Shown in pieces: positions 12,479 to 25,070 of a DNA stretch of 64,000 bases (positions within the stretch are counted from its first letter, which is position 1; each line of letters opens with the position of its first letter). The position numbers were made by a program, and so were the translations under genes. The notes under the pieces were generated by a model. That model worked only from the letters and a program-made list of their open reading frames with translations. It was not told where the DNA came from and searched no databases. Origin of the DNA: Ornithodoros turicata (taxonomy: Eukaryota > Arthropoda > Arachnida > Ixodida > Argasidae); NCBI RefSeq assembly GCF_037126465.1, contig NC_088210.1, positions 25,135,511 to 25,199,510 on the forward strand. The letters run 5' to 3'.

Positions 12479-13399
12479 TTCTATGGTCCACATAAATGCA
12501 TATGGGCAACACGAAAAACAGAACATACATGTCTATTCATGTTGCCCATGCTCAGGCTTGTTTCGACATGGGTTTCGTCCACCAGCTAGCCTGGGTTTAC
12601 GCTATTTTATCAATCACGAACGCAAGGCCTTCAGCTCCATGATTTATATCGGTGGCACAAGTATTCATTGTTCTATGCTGCAGAACAAAGGTGGCTTTAT
12701 TTATCCATGTTACCCCTAATACTCACTTTATTTATTTATTTTAATGCTAGGCACTTGGTGCATTGCTTTCGTACCAAGAACAATGAAAAACATTGCATAT
12801 GTGGAGGATTTTCACTGCATATTTCGAAGATTTTCAGTGCATAGTTGCACGCATATTTCGCGAGTTTTTAGTACATATTTATCCGCACTCCACTGATAAG
12901 CGTAACCTTTCAACACGTAACAAAACTTAGGGGTTTTTCTCCACAATGTATTGGGCGTAGAATTTACTCTGCTACCACTTATTCCTCGGCATGCCAGAGT
13001 GAAACAAGGACGACCAGCATGCCAAAAAAGAACTATTTCCTGACATGGTGAGATACGCGACCAGAGGTGAGGTTTCGAAAATCAGGCACAATGAGAAATG
13101 TGCAGTAATATGGGACTTTGGCTAACTCCATACTGAAGAAGCCCGGATCTATGTGCAAAACACAAAGGAAACGAAACGGCCCACAGCTGAGGCTTCTTCG
13201 GCAAGGAGTTCATCCACCAGATCGCTCGAGTCTATGCCATTATGTCGTTACTTTGGTGACTTTTATTACATTATATTAAATGCAATTAAATTTATTACAT
13301 TTAATTAATCTAAGCAAGCTAGCAAAGACGCAAATTAGTCAAAAACATGAATATAGAGATTTGCATAGATCGAGAAGTTACCCGTCAAAAGGACTCGTT

Positions 13400-13960
13400 A
13401 GGAGTTCAGCTACTGTGTCAAAAATGTAACTAAGTTAATAACGAAGTACTTCAGCCTGAAATGTAACTCGCAGTTATGGAGTTAATTAAAAAAAAGAATG
13501 AGTTACTTCCAAGTTATTTCGGACAAAAAATGGCACTACACAGGTGCAGCACGCGTGAGCAGTTGAGTTAGACCTTGAGTTGCCTGCGGAGGAGTGCAAC
13601 ACACTTAGATCGTTTTCGTTTTCGATGTCCAACAATTCGAACGCTTTGCATCTTACTCCCTGTGGGCGGACAATAGTTCAGCTTCATTTCAATGGCAGCG
13701 GTTCTTACTTTCTGAATAGAATACTGTCATTGATTGAATATCACGTTTTATGGCATGAAATGCCACGAAAGAACCGGAGAGAAAGCAAGAAAATATGTGG
13801 ACGTGAGTGAAAAGCGAATTAAAAGTAACTTGCAACTTAGCTTAAGTTACTTTGGCAAAGTTACCTGAAAGAGAAACGAGTTCCTCTTAAAGTTACCACG
13901 GCGCAAAAGTACCGAGTTAAGTTACAAGCTACCAAAAAAAGGAACTTAGTTAGATTTGAA
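13400..13960. repeat. GTTACTT/AAGTAAC-rich degenerate repeat
   Basis: The words AAGTTAC, GTTACTT and TAACTAAGTT recur in both orientations. The edges look loosely inverted (GTAACTAAGTTA at left, CTAACTAAGTTCC from the complement of the right edge). It is probably an old foldback transposon, but the boundaries are uncertain. Confidence 0.35.
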
Positions 13961-14195
13961 TTAAAATATCCACAATTATCTGAAGATATTTAATTTACGG
14001 TTTTGATATCCAAAGTTAATTTAACAGTTCTAGACAATGCCAAAAGGGGGAGTCCTAGATGGCTTCAGTTTGAGTTTGAATTAGGATTTTCTGGCGCAAA
14101 GAATAGCAGTCCTGGATGGCATTGGGTTCACATAACGCTTGTGCACAGTGCACCATAAATATATTATGCAAGTACACTAATGCAAGTATGTGGCT

Positions 14196-17100
14196 TCAAA
14201 CCTTGTCAGCCTGTGCCTTAGCGTCTGAACCTTTATCACCACCAGAAGCCTCAGCCTGGCCACCGCCCCGCTTGGGGGACTTGTCTCGCGACTTCTCCCG
14301 GGGCTTGTCCTCCGCGTCCAGCTGGCCGCAGTCGTCCTCCTGGGAATTGGTGCGTGGCCCTCTCCTACGTGGACGAGGTCGGTAGGGGGGCCTCCTCCTC
14401 TGGCCTCCCGTCTGCCCACCACGCTCAGCACCACGCTCAGTCACCCCTCCACCATCACTCTCCTGCGTGAATAGAGTAGAGTAGAGCAAATTTGCAGGAC
14501 ATATTTACTTTCAATGTACGAGTCGCAAAGATATCCGTTTTGCCATAGGCCACTGAAATCACAAAGTACGGAAATTGCGTTTTTGTGGGGCTGTGCGGAT
14601 AGTTTGATTTTCCAAATATGAAATCTATGTTCGAATTAAAGCGATCTCTCTTCCGAACAGAATACATTCGGATAGGTCTGAACCTGCACTCAAAAACGCC
14701 AGAAATGGAGGTGTTAAAGAAAGGGAGTGGTGTTCTATACGAAGATCTCTATGCATATACCAAGTACACATTCTGTGTACCTGTATATGTCTTTGCTTCA
14801 ACTGTTCACTTCAGTTACATTTCCATTGTGCTGGGGGTATGTAACTATGCAGTTCGGCTTCAAACATTATTGTTCGCACAGCCCTAAGAGTCATTCTATT
14901 CTAAAAATCCAGTAGTTCCTTAAAGGAGCACAGAAAGCACTTCAGTCACTGTCCCTTTTTTTAAACAAAGCTGTCAACCTGCATATTAAAATTCACTATG
15001 CGAAGTAACTCATTCGACAGATGCATAACGATTGCAGCATTCGATTCTAAAGATTGCATCCGTACGCAACCGCGGGAATCCCCGCAACTAGCCGCTCGGG
15101 TCGCTTTGACATTACTACGGTGCAGCCAGCTCATTGGTTTAGGGAACAGTCTGCTACACAAGGAGAACTGGGAAGAAAAAAGGTCTTGTAACCCTGATGA
15201 CATCACCACAATCCTCCTTTCTCCTCGTTTCGGCCTGCAGAGCTTGTGTTAGTTGTCACGTCAAGTTACATCCTTTCGTAATTTGCCAGAAACAGATCTT
15301 TTGGATGGCATTCCGGGCTCCTTTAAGGTCTCTTGGAATTCCAATCCACTTCAAACGGGGTACAGTTTACACCACAGTAGTGTGGGCTATATCCCACATC
15401 ATCAACTTTCCCACATGAAAAACATAGTACAGTATCCAGGTAAGGCCTACCCGCCTGCAACAAGTGACTGGGCGGCAAGAGTTTTAGGAGCTACCACTCA
15501 GAGGGACATTTTCACTGGGATGCTTCCCAACCAGCGTTAATAAATGTACCTAGAACTGAGATCAGTATGTAACCACACAGCGGATCAGACATGTGGTGGT
15601 GTTGTGCTAGTCTGGTATTAATAGCACATGCATTGGAAACAAGTAGAAAAAAGGCCAAAATCCAGGTCATGCACTGCAGGCAGGTTGCACAATCTGTCAC
15701 CAGCATCTCTTACCTCTCGCGATACTCCCCGTACACTTAACGGTTCTTCCAGCAGTCTTGGTAGTAAAGATTGAGGTTATGTACCTCCTGTGTCTCTCTG
15801 CTTACCTTGGCCTCACCATCCAAGCCGCTCTGACTTCCTTCGGTGTCGCTCCGTGGGCGGCGCGGCCGACGCCTGAAGTACCGCCCAGCGAACCTGCGGG
15901 GCATTGGTCGTCTGTTTGACCCCCCTTCACGTTGATGAGGCCTGCCCCCGCCAGACATCTCCCCATCTTCGTCGTCTTGTCCAAAGCCCTCCTGCAGTCA
16001 CCCGCCACCCATTTTCCAGTTGCATCTTCCATGTATAACACTAACCAATGCAATTTGTCTAGCACAAGACAGAGACACATATAGAGAAATAATCAGAGTT
16101 CTGAGCTTTCCGATGGAAGTATTGTCTTGCTAATCACATATTCTGCTCAATGGCCTCGTTAAACAGTACATGCTATGGCAATGAGTCCCCACACAAGACT
16201 ATCTGGCTAGAGAGGGAATACATGACAGGCAAAAGAAGTGGCAAGCCACTGGAAAAACCCTTCACAGTTTCAGTATTTTGGTATACAACAACCACGAAGC
16301 AATGGACACAGTCTTGCTCAGACTTTTTCCTGCCGTGTTTATGTCCCAAGTAATGAGATCATGGCTTTCAGACAAAAAGAAAAAAAAAAGAGGTACTAAG
16401 GATGCGTAGTGAGTTGACCTACTGTCATAGCACATACACTTAACTTACTATGTGGGACCCGCTACAACCACAGCCAAGCATTGCTAGACTGATACAGAAG
16501 CTGAGAGGGATTATATCTCAGCAATCTTATCTTTTGCCTTGCACTTCATAGCTGTTTTGAGTGCTTTGTGGGACAAAATGAGCAGTGAAAGTAACACAGA
16601 TCAATGCTAATGCAGCATGTTACAGAACACAGTGCTCTTCAAGCACAGTTAGTTCATACTTTAATCCCACAGCAAGCAGACACGTTAGCTAACCCACATG
16701 CACCCACTAGAAAAGCAGAGGTAATCGCCATCAAACAGAATTAATTGATACGCCATGTGAGAACTTAGCAGGCAAGGAAAAAAGATGCAGCTATTTCTTA
16801 CCTCTCCCTGTCCCCTGTCTGCTCCACCACCCGCACTACGAGGAATGCCCCGAGGCCGGCGGAAGTACCTACGGTAGAAGGGCCTACGTGGAGGGGCCCG
16901 TCGTGGAGGGCGGCCAGAGTCCTCATCCCCTGGTTGTTCCTGCCCTTCACTATCTTCCTGGTCCTGCAGCATCAAAATTCCCCAAGCTAAGTTCCCAGCT
17001 CAGTGCTAGAACTGAGACACATTGAAAGATGGCACAATATATAGCCCTGTTCAACCAGAGAAAAGCCCATTTAAAGTAGCACAGAAGTCACTTTTAACAC

Positions 17101-19187
17101 CCTGTTTTCTTTGTATAAAACTGCTAAGCAGGCCAGTAAGATGCGCCATAAGAATTAATTCACCCCATAGAGTCATAATTACGGCAGAAATTGAATTTAA
17201 AGTACGCCGCAAAAAGCGACCGCGCGCAACGGCGGTGGAGAGCAGTACCAGCCAGTGATCTGCCTGGGACCTCACGCTGATGCTACAAGGGCCACGCTCA
17301 CTGATTGGTCCAGAGAAATGTCGTCTGCTAATCGGCTGTGCGGGGATCCGAATAAGCATTGCTCCTGGCTCGGTCATGATTCGGTCGCTCCTTCTATCCC
17401 CAATTCTCTGGGGGAACTGGCAAAACTGGTTTACGGTGGCAATGGGACAGGGCGGCTGACCCCCACTGACCAGCGAACCAGAACGAGCTTAACTAACGTC
17501 GTTATACCCGGAGTGGCGAGTTAAGGGTGAACGTGCGGAGCCATGTTTATGTGAGCTTTTTCTGGGAAACAAATTGCATACATCAAAACCTTTCGCGCCA
17601 TTCGGTAAAATGGCACACACACTTTCATCAGACATGTTAATCTGAAAATTTTTTGGACAGCCCTCCGTATTTCTTTAAAGGGGCAGGGAGGACACCTCTA
17701 AATTTTAAACAATTCCTTTATATCAGAACTGCTACAAAGACCACGCTACGTGGAGGAAGTGGTGTTCCCTCACCACCCTTGCTACACGCATGACTGTGGT
17801 CACTGCAATAAACGCACGGTGGATGGGCAACAGAGTGCAGTGCGTGCATACTGCAAATGGGGGGAAAAGGTAATCACTCACCCCTCCAGATTGCCTTGGT
17901 TGAGGCCTTCTCCGTTGGGCCGTCCATCGACCTCGATATCTCCCTCTTCTGCGATCCGCAGCATACGGGCTGCCTTTTACCGGAGCTCCTTCGGGCCCTG
18001 TTACATTGGCTGCCTCGTTGCCCTGCACATGTTTGCAATGCGTGCAATAAATATACCTAATAAATGAAGGTACACCAAATGCGTCTTACCTTCTCACCAA
18101 CAACAACATCAAACTCAACAGTTTCACCCTCTCCCACACTGCGCACAACTTTTTGCGGATTGTTCTTCGTTATTGCCGTCTGCAAAGAAATGTGTGTGTC
18201 ATGGTATGTGTGAGCATTGCTTTGTAGTATGTGAGCTTCATAATCTGAATGTGTACACTCTTACCTGGTGAACAAAAATATCTTCCTTTGTATCGTTCCT
18301 GGAAAACAACATACAAAGGTCCTTAAAAGCTCAAGGAACTAAAAACTCATGCTTACCTATTAATAAATCCATATCCGTTCTTTACATTGAACCATTTTAC
18401 TGTCCCCAGCACTCTTTGAGCTGCAAATGGAGGAAACGCGGTCGTTAACCGGTTAAAGTACCGTGTGTTTTGTAATTCTGCGAGATCTGCTTGAGATAAT
18501 CACGAACGAGTGCGTTGGTGCACAGCTAAGCGCAAGTATCATCCGACACCGGAAAAACAGTTGACCGCCTGTACCAGTGCTGTGCTCAGCATTTCCGTGG
18601 AACTCAGCAATCCAAGCGCCGCAAATAATGTCTCACGGTATTTATTAAGTGTATTACGTAATCATTGCTCCGCATTGTTTTCATCCCACTGTAAAGTGTC
18701 CCAAAGACGTGTTTCGCCTGCACGAGTCCTGCTCAGAAAGCCGCATTCACCGATCGTGTGCTTCGCTAGCACACACTTTTTTACGAATATGCATTACCTT
18801 TAGCGGATGGAAGCTGCATATTATGGACTGTGCCAAACGATCCTTAAGTTACCTATGCAAAATGCTCGGGAAGCGTGGTGCACTAGGCCTAAAAAATAGA
18901 AACAACACGGCTAGGCTTAGACGGCACATCCGTACACTCTCGTAACTCAGAAGGCGTCATTCTTCGATAAACTACACGGAAAGCTCCGGCATTTGCGGGC
19001 TCCGAATAAAAGGCAATTGGAAAGCACACAAGCGTGCTTCGTGCTCTATTCCTTCACTATGCTGCTTCTTTCCCACTCAAGAACTACAGATTCTGCAAGA
19101 GATGCACAAACTCTTGTGAACATTACCGAGGACTTCCTTTTTCTTTGTTGGAACTGGTTCTTCAGAACCGATCTCGGTCTCCGCCAT
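14196..19187 (-). CDS. YBX1: Y-box binding cold-shock domain protein, 8 coding exons
   Basis: Y-box proteins bind single-stranded nucleic acid through a cold-shock domain and package, stabilise and translationally repress mRNA in cytoplasmic mRNPs; they also have nuclear roles. Coding exons in transcript order: 19127-19187, 18357-18420, 18265-18298, 18090-18179, 17882-18022, 16802-16963, 15806-15991, 14196-14462. They join in frame to 334 aa. The cold-shock domain spans about residues 22-90 with [16 protein letters not shown] (RNP1) and DIFVHQTAI (RNP2). The tail alternates acidic stretches with Arg-rich clusters such as [14 protein letters not shown] and RRPRSDTEG. The initial exon encodes [17 protein letters not shown] and splices G|CT into the AQRVLG block. 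The 64/34/90-nt exons match the arrangement I recall for vertebrate Y-box genes. The insect orthologue is yps; one-to-one identity with YBX1, 2 or 3 is not implied. Confidence 0.97.
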
Positions 19188-20735
19188 GATCTCAAACGTT
19201 GGCGTAACTACACTGATGTTATTCACCCTCAACAGACCTCCTTCCTCCAACTCCGCCGATGGACCAACTCTGTCCTTTTTGTCTCACCCTCCCCGATTCT
19301 CTCCGTCCACGCTGCACATAGAACGCCGGTAAGGTACGGCGCTATTGGTGGGAATTTTAATGACGTTCCGAAAATAAGTCAACAAGTAAAAGCTGCAAGA
19401 GCGGTTCGTCCTCTTGTTGGATGTTTCTGGATTTTTATAACGAATGTAGCCAGCATAGCCGTGTCACATGCAGGTGGCTAACAAAACCGATTAATATAAA
19501 TTAATATGGCAATAAAAATTATGCACCACACACTTTTTAATAATGCATAAATGCTAAACAGACTAACTTTGAGAATAAATGTTTTGCACCTCTTCTTTTC
19601 CGGCCGAAAGTAAATTCCGGAAGTATCACGTTTTCTCCTACCCTACCAACCGAAAACGTGGAGCGGTGAGCGAAGTATCTCTTTTCCTATTTCGCCCGAA
19701 GTAGTCACATGTAAGTTGAAAATAGCATGGTGTTCCTAACCAGTGTTATGCTGTCCTTGCATTTAGTATGACACAAAGAGTCCCGTAATGAAGGATTTGG
19801 CTGTCGTCCGGTGCAACTGTATACGTACGTGAAAGCGAAACCTGATTTATTTGGCAATTGGTGTGCGAGATATTAGGCCTAACCCCATTCGTCCCGCCGC
19901 AACATATTTTGATGCATTTGGCATGCAGAATGATGCACGCATTTTTCTTTGCAAATTTTCCCGAGTGTGTGGCTGACCTCTGTTAGTGGATCAAGTGTTG
20001 TATACGCGGCGTTACATTCACTTCTGGTATCATCAAAAGTGTGCTGTCCCATTCAGTCTATTGTCACTGCCGCTTCATCTAACTAGGCCTAATAGGGCTA
20101 CGATACGTGTCAAAATAGATCAAATATGCCAGTAAATTCTTTAGTAACATGCGATATTTATTCTCTGGTAGCCTTGCTTTCGGAAATAATCGTGATCAGG
20201 GCATGAAAGCGGTCACGGCTGCCGCACGTTTCTTTCAAGTTCGTCATCCCCAATGTGCTCGTTTTTTGCCGGTAGAAGCGTGTAGTAATTTTTTCTTTTC
20301 GGATTGAAGAAGAAAAACAACAGACGCATTGTGATAGTGTGGGAGCCATTGTGGGGTAGGGTTGTACCGCAAAAGTGAATGGCACCACATGGGCGGTTCT
20401 GCAGTTACTCCGAATAACCCGCACGGATTAGTAGTAGCGGTGAATTGCTTGAAATGGCAGACGACGTGCAGAAGCTATAGTTGATAAAGGTGCTCGCTAA
20501 TTTAACGCCCTACCAAACCCGTACGCTGTCCTTGCTGGTCAGTGACCCATTTTTCTAGCCCTGCAGGCATTTTCTGTCAGGTGGGTTGAACACAAGTTTC
20601 GCGGCATGACCGTTGTTTGCCCCCCTTTTAAGTGTGACTTGTAGGTGCTGTTGCTATCGTTGCATCGTCTGTGTGACAAATAATGTGTCTGCAATGATTT
20701 CGTGAAACATGTTTCCGCAGCTCTCCAGTCTAGAG
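19188..20735. promoter_or_regulatory. Divergent promoter interval between Y-box gene and eIF5A
   Basis: The two genes are transcribed away from each other across 1548 bp. On the Y-box side an ATTGG at 19344-19348 reads as a CCAAT box for the - strand, about 160 bp upstream of the Y-box ATG. On the eIF5A side the first coding exon has a splice acceptor (TTTCCGCAG) 16 bases before the ATG, so a non-coding first exon must lie upstream; its donor was not identified. The interval has no convincing open frame. Confidence 0.5.
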
Positions 20736-23503
20736 ATGGAAGATGCTGAGCAGTACCAGGAGGCAAGTGCAGGGGCTTCTCTGACTTACCCTGTCCAGTG
20801 TTCAGCATTGCGCAAAAATGGATTTGTAATGCTGAAAGGGAGGCCTTGCCGAATTGTGGAAATGAGCACTTCCAAGACCGGAAAGCACGGCCACGCCAAA
20901 GTTAGTTTACATTTTGGGCTTCCATTTAGCGCAGAGCCGGTACAAACGTAACGGCGTGTCAAATGCTTAGATGATGATTCACAAAATTCACGACAGTCTT
21001 CCTAATACGACGTGAGGAAACATCCATCTCTGATTCTTTTGGGTTCCGAGTGTCACGGGCTTGGCTGTAACGAGGAGGTGCAGTGAAGTGCTCTCTCTTT
21101 GCGTAGGTGCACCTGGTCGGTCTGGACATTTTCACCAACAAACGGTACGAAGATTTGTGCCCCTCCACCCACAACATTGATGTACCCAATGTGGGCCGCT
21201 CAGACTTCCAGGTAGGTCTAGGCACTGACATCCTCTTCATGCATGAAATGGGGTTGTGCCGACATCTCCGAAGCCCTTTGAAAATTTGGACGCCATAATG
21301 ACAGGGTTACGCAAGATAAAGTATGGGGTTTGTAGGGTGTTCATTTATTCGCTCAGAGCAGATATGACATCACGGAGCTGGCTCGAAGGTGTACGAAAAT
21401 TGGCTTTGATGTGCCCGCTAAAGCACTGCACGGGCTCGGGCTGGCCCGGCCCACGGGCCGGGTAAAGCTTTCTTTTCTGGGCCTGGGCTGGGCTTGTGTT
21501 TGACCCTCAGGGGCCGGGCTCGGGCCTAGGTCTGACTAGAGGCTGTGTTACCCCTCTCTTAATTAGCCACAGTTACTTGACTATGCACTTATTTCACTGC
21601 ATATTTACTGCATATCACTGCTTTCATTCTACATATTCACTTTTAGTAAATGTGCCTAGTAGAATTTTTCATTGTCTGTTGAAATGAATATAGGAGGTTG
21701 AAAATTTTTGTGGGACTTTTTAGCACTCCATACATCATTCATGCAAGTTTTGATGTCTACTCAGCAGAGGGTATTTTTACAAAAAGAAAGAAGTATGGGT
21801 CATCATCTTACGTGTCCCTGTTCATGCATATTAATTACTGTCTGCTCTGTTACAATCTTTACAAAATTGGCTGAGCTCGAAATATTTACTTTCCTTTGGA
21901 GGCATTCCTCCACATTATGTGAACACTTGATAGAGTTTTGGTTCAGCTACTGGGATCCCTGTAGGCTACGCCATCTCTTACATGGAGGAAAGAAAACCCG
22001 GAGCAGCCTGTCTCGTAGTTTTCTATGGGGAGCCTGTGCAGCCACCTCCGGCATGTAGGATTGGTGGATAGTCATGTGTACCCCGTGGTGGTACATGTGA
22101 CCCAGAACAACATGGCGGCCTCCATGGCTGAAAAGGGATCTGGGTGAATCTGGTGTTGTGCGGAGGTCAATATAGAAGAATACGCATATAAAAGGTGACA
22201 AACATAACGTGGACACCGACATGTGTAACCAAGAGATGCAAACTGAAACTGAAAAGAAAGTCACATGGTGGACAGGAAGTAATGGCGGTTTTAACTCGAG
22301 CGACCGCACACAGGGGTCCCACACACACCCGTTGGAAACCGCTGCTCCCGTGATTCCTTCCTCCATGAGCATGACCTACCAGGATACCTGCCTCTCGTTG
22401 TTGCAGACATCTGTATAACACTTTGCTTTAGTGTAGCACGAAGCTGTCACTGACCGTACCTGCAAAAATATAATATAAAATAAATAATAAAATAATGCAA
22501 TACTGGTACGAAAGGCATGTGGTTGCAGCAATTTCCTGAGCAGAACAGTGATGTTTTATTTTACTGGTGTCACGTTAGCACGAGCGATCGTCACTGGAAA
22601 TTACGTATTGCCTTTTACCTTTGTTTTGTACATGCTGTTACAATAAGTTGGTGTATATTGAGTACCTGACTACCAAACCAGATTCTTGCCAGAAGAATAT
22701 ATCCACACGCACATACACACCAAAATTCTCATTTGTTTTGTTTATCAGCTCTACTCGGAGCTCATGACCGGTGCACTAGGACTTTCTCGTATTGACATCA
22801 ATACTTCATTCAAAAGTGTGGTTAATGCGCCTGATTTCCCCCGAATTCTCGTGTGCAAATAGCACCAAATTTTTCCCCTCCCGAATTTCATAAAACCCAA
22901 AAGCGAATAACCCTAAGTATACGCCACTCTGTAGAAGTCAGGCTCGCTAGGGTTTCGTAAAAGTAGCGAATTGGACATTTTGTTTTATTTATTCGATTTT
23001 GTATTATTGGATACTGTATAATGGGTTATTTCCACTGTCGTAATTCGAGACTTCAGAGAGAGGCACGTTTGGAGAATATTTCATGGTACAATGATTCTGC
23101 ACCATGAGCTTCTTAGGGGTGTCCCTATAGAAACGTAGAAGGATGCTGCCGTGATCATAAAATTGGATGTCTGGTTTTAATGGCAGTTGCACATTACAGA
23201 ATGCATAATTTGTTGTTCCTTCCTTCACAGCTCATTGACATCAGTGATGACGGCTTTGTGACACTGATGAACGACAAGGGTGAAACCCGTGATGACCTCA
23301 GAGTTCCAGAAGGTGACTTGGGAGTTAAGATACGTGACGAGTTTGGGAAGGAAGACATCAACGTTATTGTAAGCTGAGCCGCTTGTTACTTGTGTGTTCC
23401 GTAGGTTCTGTGCAGGACTTGACAATGTCTGTGCCACTTCCAGGTGACTGTGCTGTGTGCTGTCGGGACCGAGTCCATTGTTGCTTGCAAGAATGCCAAC
23501 TAG
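20736..23503 (+). CDS. EIF5A: Eukaryotic translation initiation factor 5A, 4 coding exons
   Basis: eIF5A binds the ribosomal E site and promotes peptide-bond formation at stalling motifs, as well as termination; it needs the modified residue hypusine. Coding exons 20736-20900, 21107-21211, 23231-23368 and 23444-23503 join in frame to 155 aa, the usual family length. The hypusine loop [12 protein letters not shown] is intact, and Lys50, the residue modified by deoxyhypusine synthase, is at the standard position. The N-terminal SH3-like domain covers about residues 1-83 ([30 protein letters not shown]) and the OB-fold about 84-155 ([15 protein letters not shown]). The C terminus ends CKNAN. The first coding exon carries 15 bases of leader after its splice acceptor. 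The 2-kb intron 2 holds a hAT-like fragment at 21419-21575. Confidence 0.98.
21419..21575 (+). mobile_element. hAT-like family D fragment (in eIF5A intron 2)
   Basis: It begins TAAAGCACTGCACGGGCTCG, matching the end of the element at 12255-12478. Homology runs through GGCCTAGGTCTGACT and GTGTTACC to TTAGCCAC. The far inverted repeat and a second target copy were not found, so this copy is probably truncated. Confidence 0.6.
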
Positions 23504-23812
23504 GGGGCTGGTGTAGCCACACCATAGACACAAAAAAAAGGATGCTACTTGGGAATGAGAGCTACACACATCACACCTGGAATCATGTCACTAGTGTGCT
23601 TGTTTCGCCTGTTTTTCTTTCATAATCTCTCTGAAGTTTGAGACAGTTAACATATGTAAACTCTCGAGTGCCTGACAAGCGGTTTTGGCATCAGCAAGAC
23701 AGTCTGTAAAAAAACCGGTCCCAGATGTTTCGGTGTGCAGGGCTTTTTCTGGAAATCTTGCACATGGTGGCATGCCGTCTGTTTCTCTCCCCCCATTCTC
23801 TGCCATGTTCCA

Positions 23813-23818
23813 AATAAA
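23813..23818 (+). terminator. Poly(A) signal of eIF5A
   Basis: A canonical AATAAA in CCAAATAAAGTGCG lies 310 bases after the eIF5A stop codon. Confidence 0.75.
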
Positions 23819-24224
23819 GTGCGAGCAAATGTGCTACTCCTCCTCTCCTGGCTCTTGTGTTCAACAAGCTGCTGTGTCATGATTTCAATTCTGTTGGACA
23901 ACTATGTTGGGATGGATGTTTTATTATCTCGGAATTAAATTTTTATAAATGTACCATGTGGAGTCCTGGTCCAAGTCTGTGCGTGCAAACTGACGGACAT
24001 TAGTGAGTGAATCTGTAGTGTGCGTAGTTCTAGTAGTGTGGAGCTATTTGTGTGCACCTGAACACTGACGAAGGAATGTGTTGCACATTTTGCTGATATC
24101 AGTTTTTCTCATCCCCCTCAGTGCATGACCACACTCCATGTTGACAAAATTTCACTGGCATTTTAAATGAGGCAGCTGCAGGGAAATTTAACAGTTTCCT
24201 AGAGACGCATGTGACCATTTAGTT

Positions 24225-24500
24225 GAGCTCAGTCTCCCTCCTGATTGTTTCTTCTTGAAAATATGCATGCAGAACAGATGGAATACATTTAAGCACAAGA
24301 ATTGTAGTACTTCGTGCAAATTGAGGAGGAAAGTTTAGTGGTTTGCTAGCGACCCACGTGTGCCTTTAGATGAGCATCTCCCGCGTGATTTTTCTTCTTG
24401 AAAATGTGCGTTGATATGCATGCAGAACAGCTGAAGGAATTCAGCTCGGTCTTCCTCCTGATTGTTTCCTCTTGAAAATATGCGTTCATCTGGATGCAAG
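24225..24500. repeat. Imperfect tandem repeat between eIF5A and ARMC9
   Basis: Three units share CCTCCTGATTGTTTC-like text and CTTCTTGAAAAT followed by ATGC and, in two of them, ATGCAGAACAG. The shared word falls at 24251, 24394 and 24469, so spacing is irregular (143 and 75 bp). No gene uses this stretch. Confidence 0.5.
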
Positions 24501-24970
24501 TGTCTCCTGGAAGTCAGATTATCAGTTGGGCTTTTTACGACTCTGCAAGAAATGCAACACAATCTTTTTTTGCCTTGCAGCCCTACTGTGCCTGGGCTGG
24601 AAGATATTTTTGATGATGCAAGAAGTGCAATGACTGAGGAAATTAATGTAATGTGTGCAAAGATCCTTGTTATTGGATAAGCACAATGATATTTCATATA
24701 GAAAATCACTTTTCTACTGGTTGGGAATAGTGCTTGAGCCTGGTATGGTCCAGGCATAGTTGGGACTGGGTCGTAAGTCCTTCGGATACAGGCACGTGGT
24801 CACAAACCATTGAATGTAGGTAAATAATGGGAGCTAGCTGGTGTGGGCTACCAAAGGCATCGCGCTTAGAAAAGGTTACACTCTTTCACTGGGCCACATC
24901 GTCTTTAACAGCAATTAACGCCACGATACTGCACGTAGATGGAGAGGGTGAGCGAAAATTTAGGCAGTTT

Positions 24971-24995
24971 CTCCCGTTGCCTGGCGACCAACCGC
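24971..24995 (+). promoter_or_regulatory. X-box-like RFX site upstream of ARMC9
   Basis: The sequence GTTGCCTGGCGAC at 24976-24988 is two RFX half-sites, GTTGCC and GGCGAC, separated by one base. It differs from the consensus GTTGCC-N-GGCAAC by one base. It lies 82 bp before the ARMC9 start codon. RFX factors drive ciliary genes through such X-boxes close to the start codon, and ARMC9 is a ciliary gene, so the site makes functional sense. Binding itself is inference. Confidence 0.5.
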
Positions 24996-25070
24996 ATGCT
25001 ACTAACAACAAAACTCAACGCGCCTGAAGTCATACACGGTCAGCAACTGAACGCAAAATAAACTTGGAAA

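Larger units (their letters stand above)
9873..14195. other. Intergenic stretch between TTI1 and the Y-box gene 3' end
   Basis: I find no gene here. The stretch holds the nested transposons at 10135-10779, the short hAT-like element at 12255-12478 and a fuzzy GTTACTT-rich repeat at about 13400-13960. Part of the right side must be 3' untranslated sequence of the convergent Y-box gene. Reverse-strand AATAAA candidates lie at 13262-13267 and near 12687, but the true site is not decided. An 84-codon open frame at 10903-11157 has no recognisable homology. Confidence 0.5.

Noticed and set aside
18798..18819. Phase-compatible mini first exon for the Y-box gene (ATG CAG CTT CCA TCC GCT AAA G)
   Set aside because: The exon at 19127-19187 has an acidic/lysine N terminus typical of Y-box proteins, a good donor and an upstream CCAAT box. 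The mini-exon could only be an alternative start.
21947..22372. 141-codon frame on the - strand in eIF5A intron 2
   Set aside because: No homology recognised; composition is that of spacer or repeat DNA.
24335..24757. 140-codon frame on the - strand
   Set aside because: It runs through an imperfect tandem repeat, and the translated text shows no domain.
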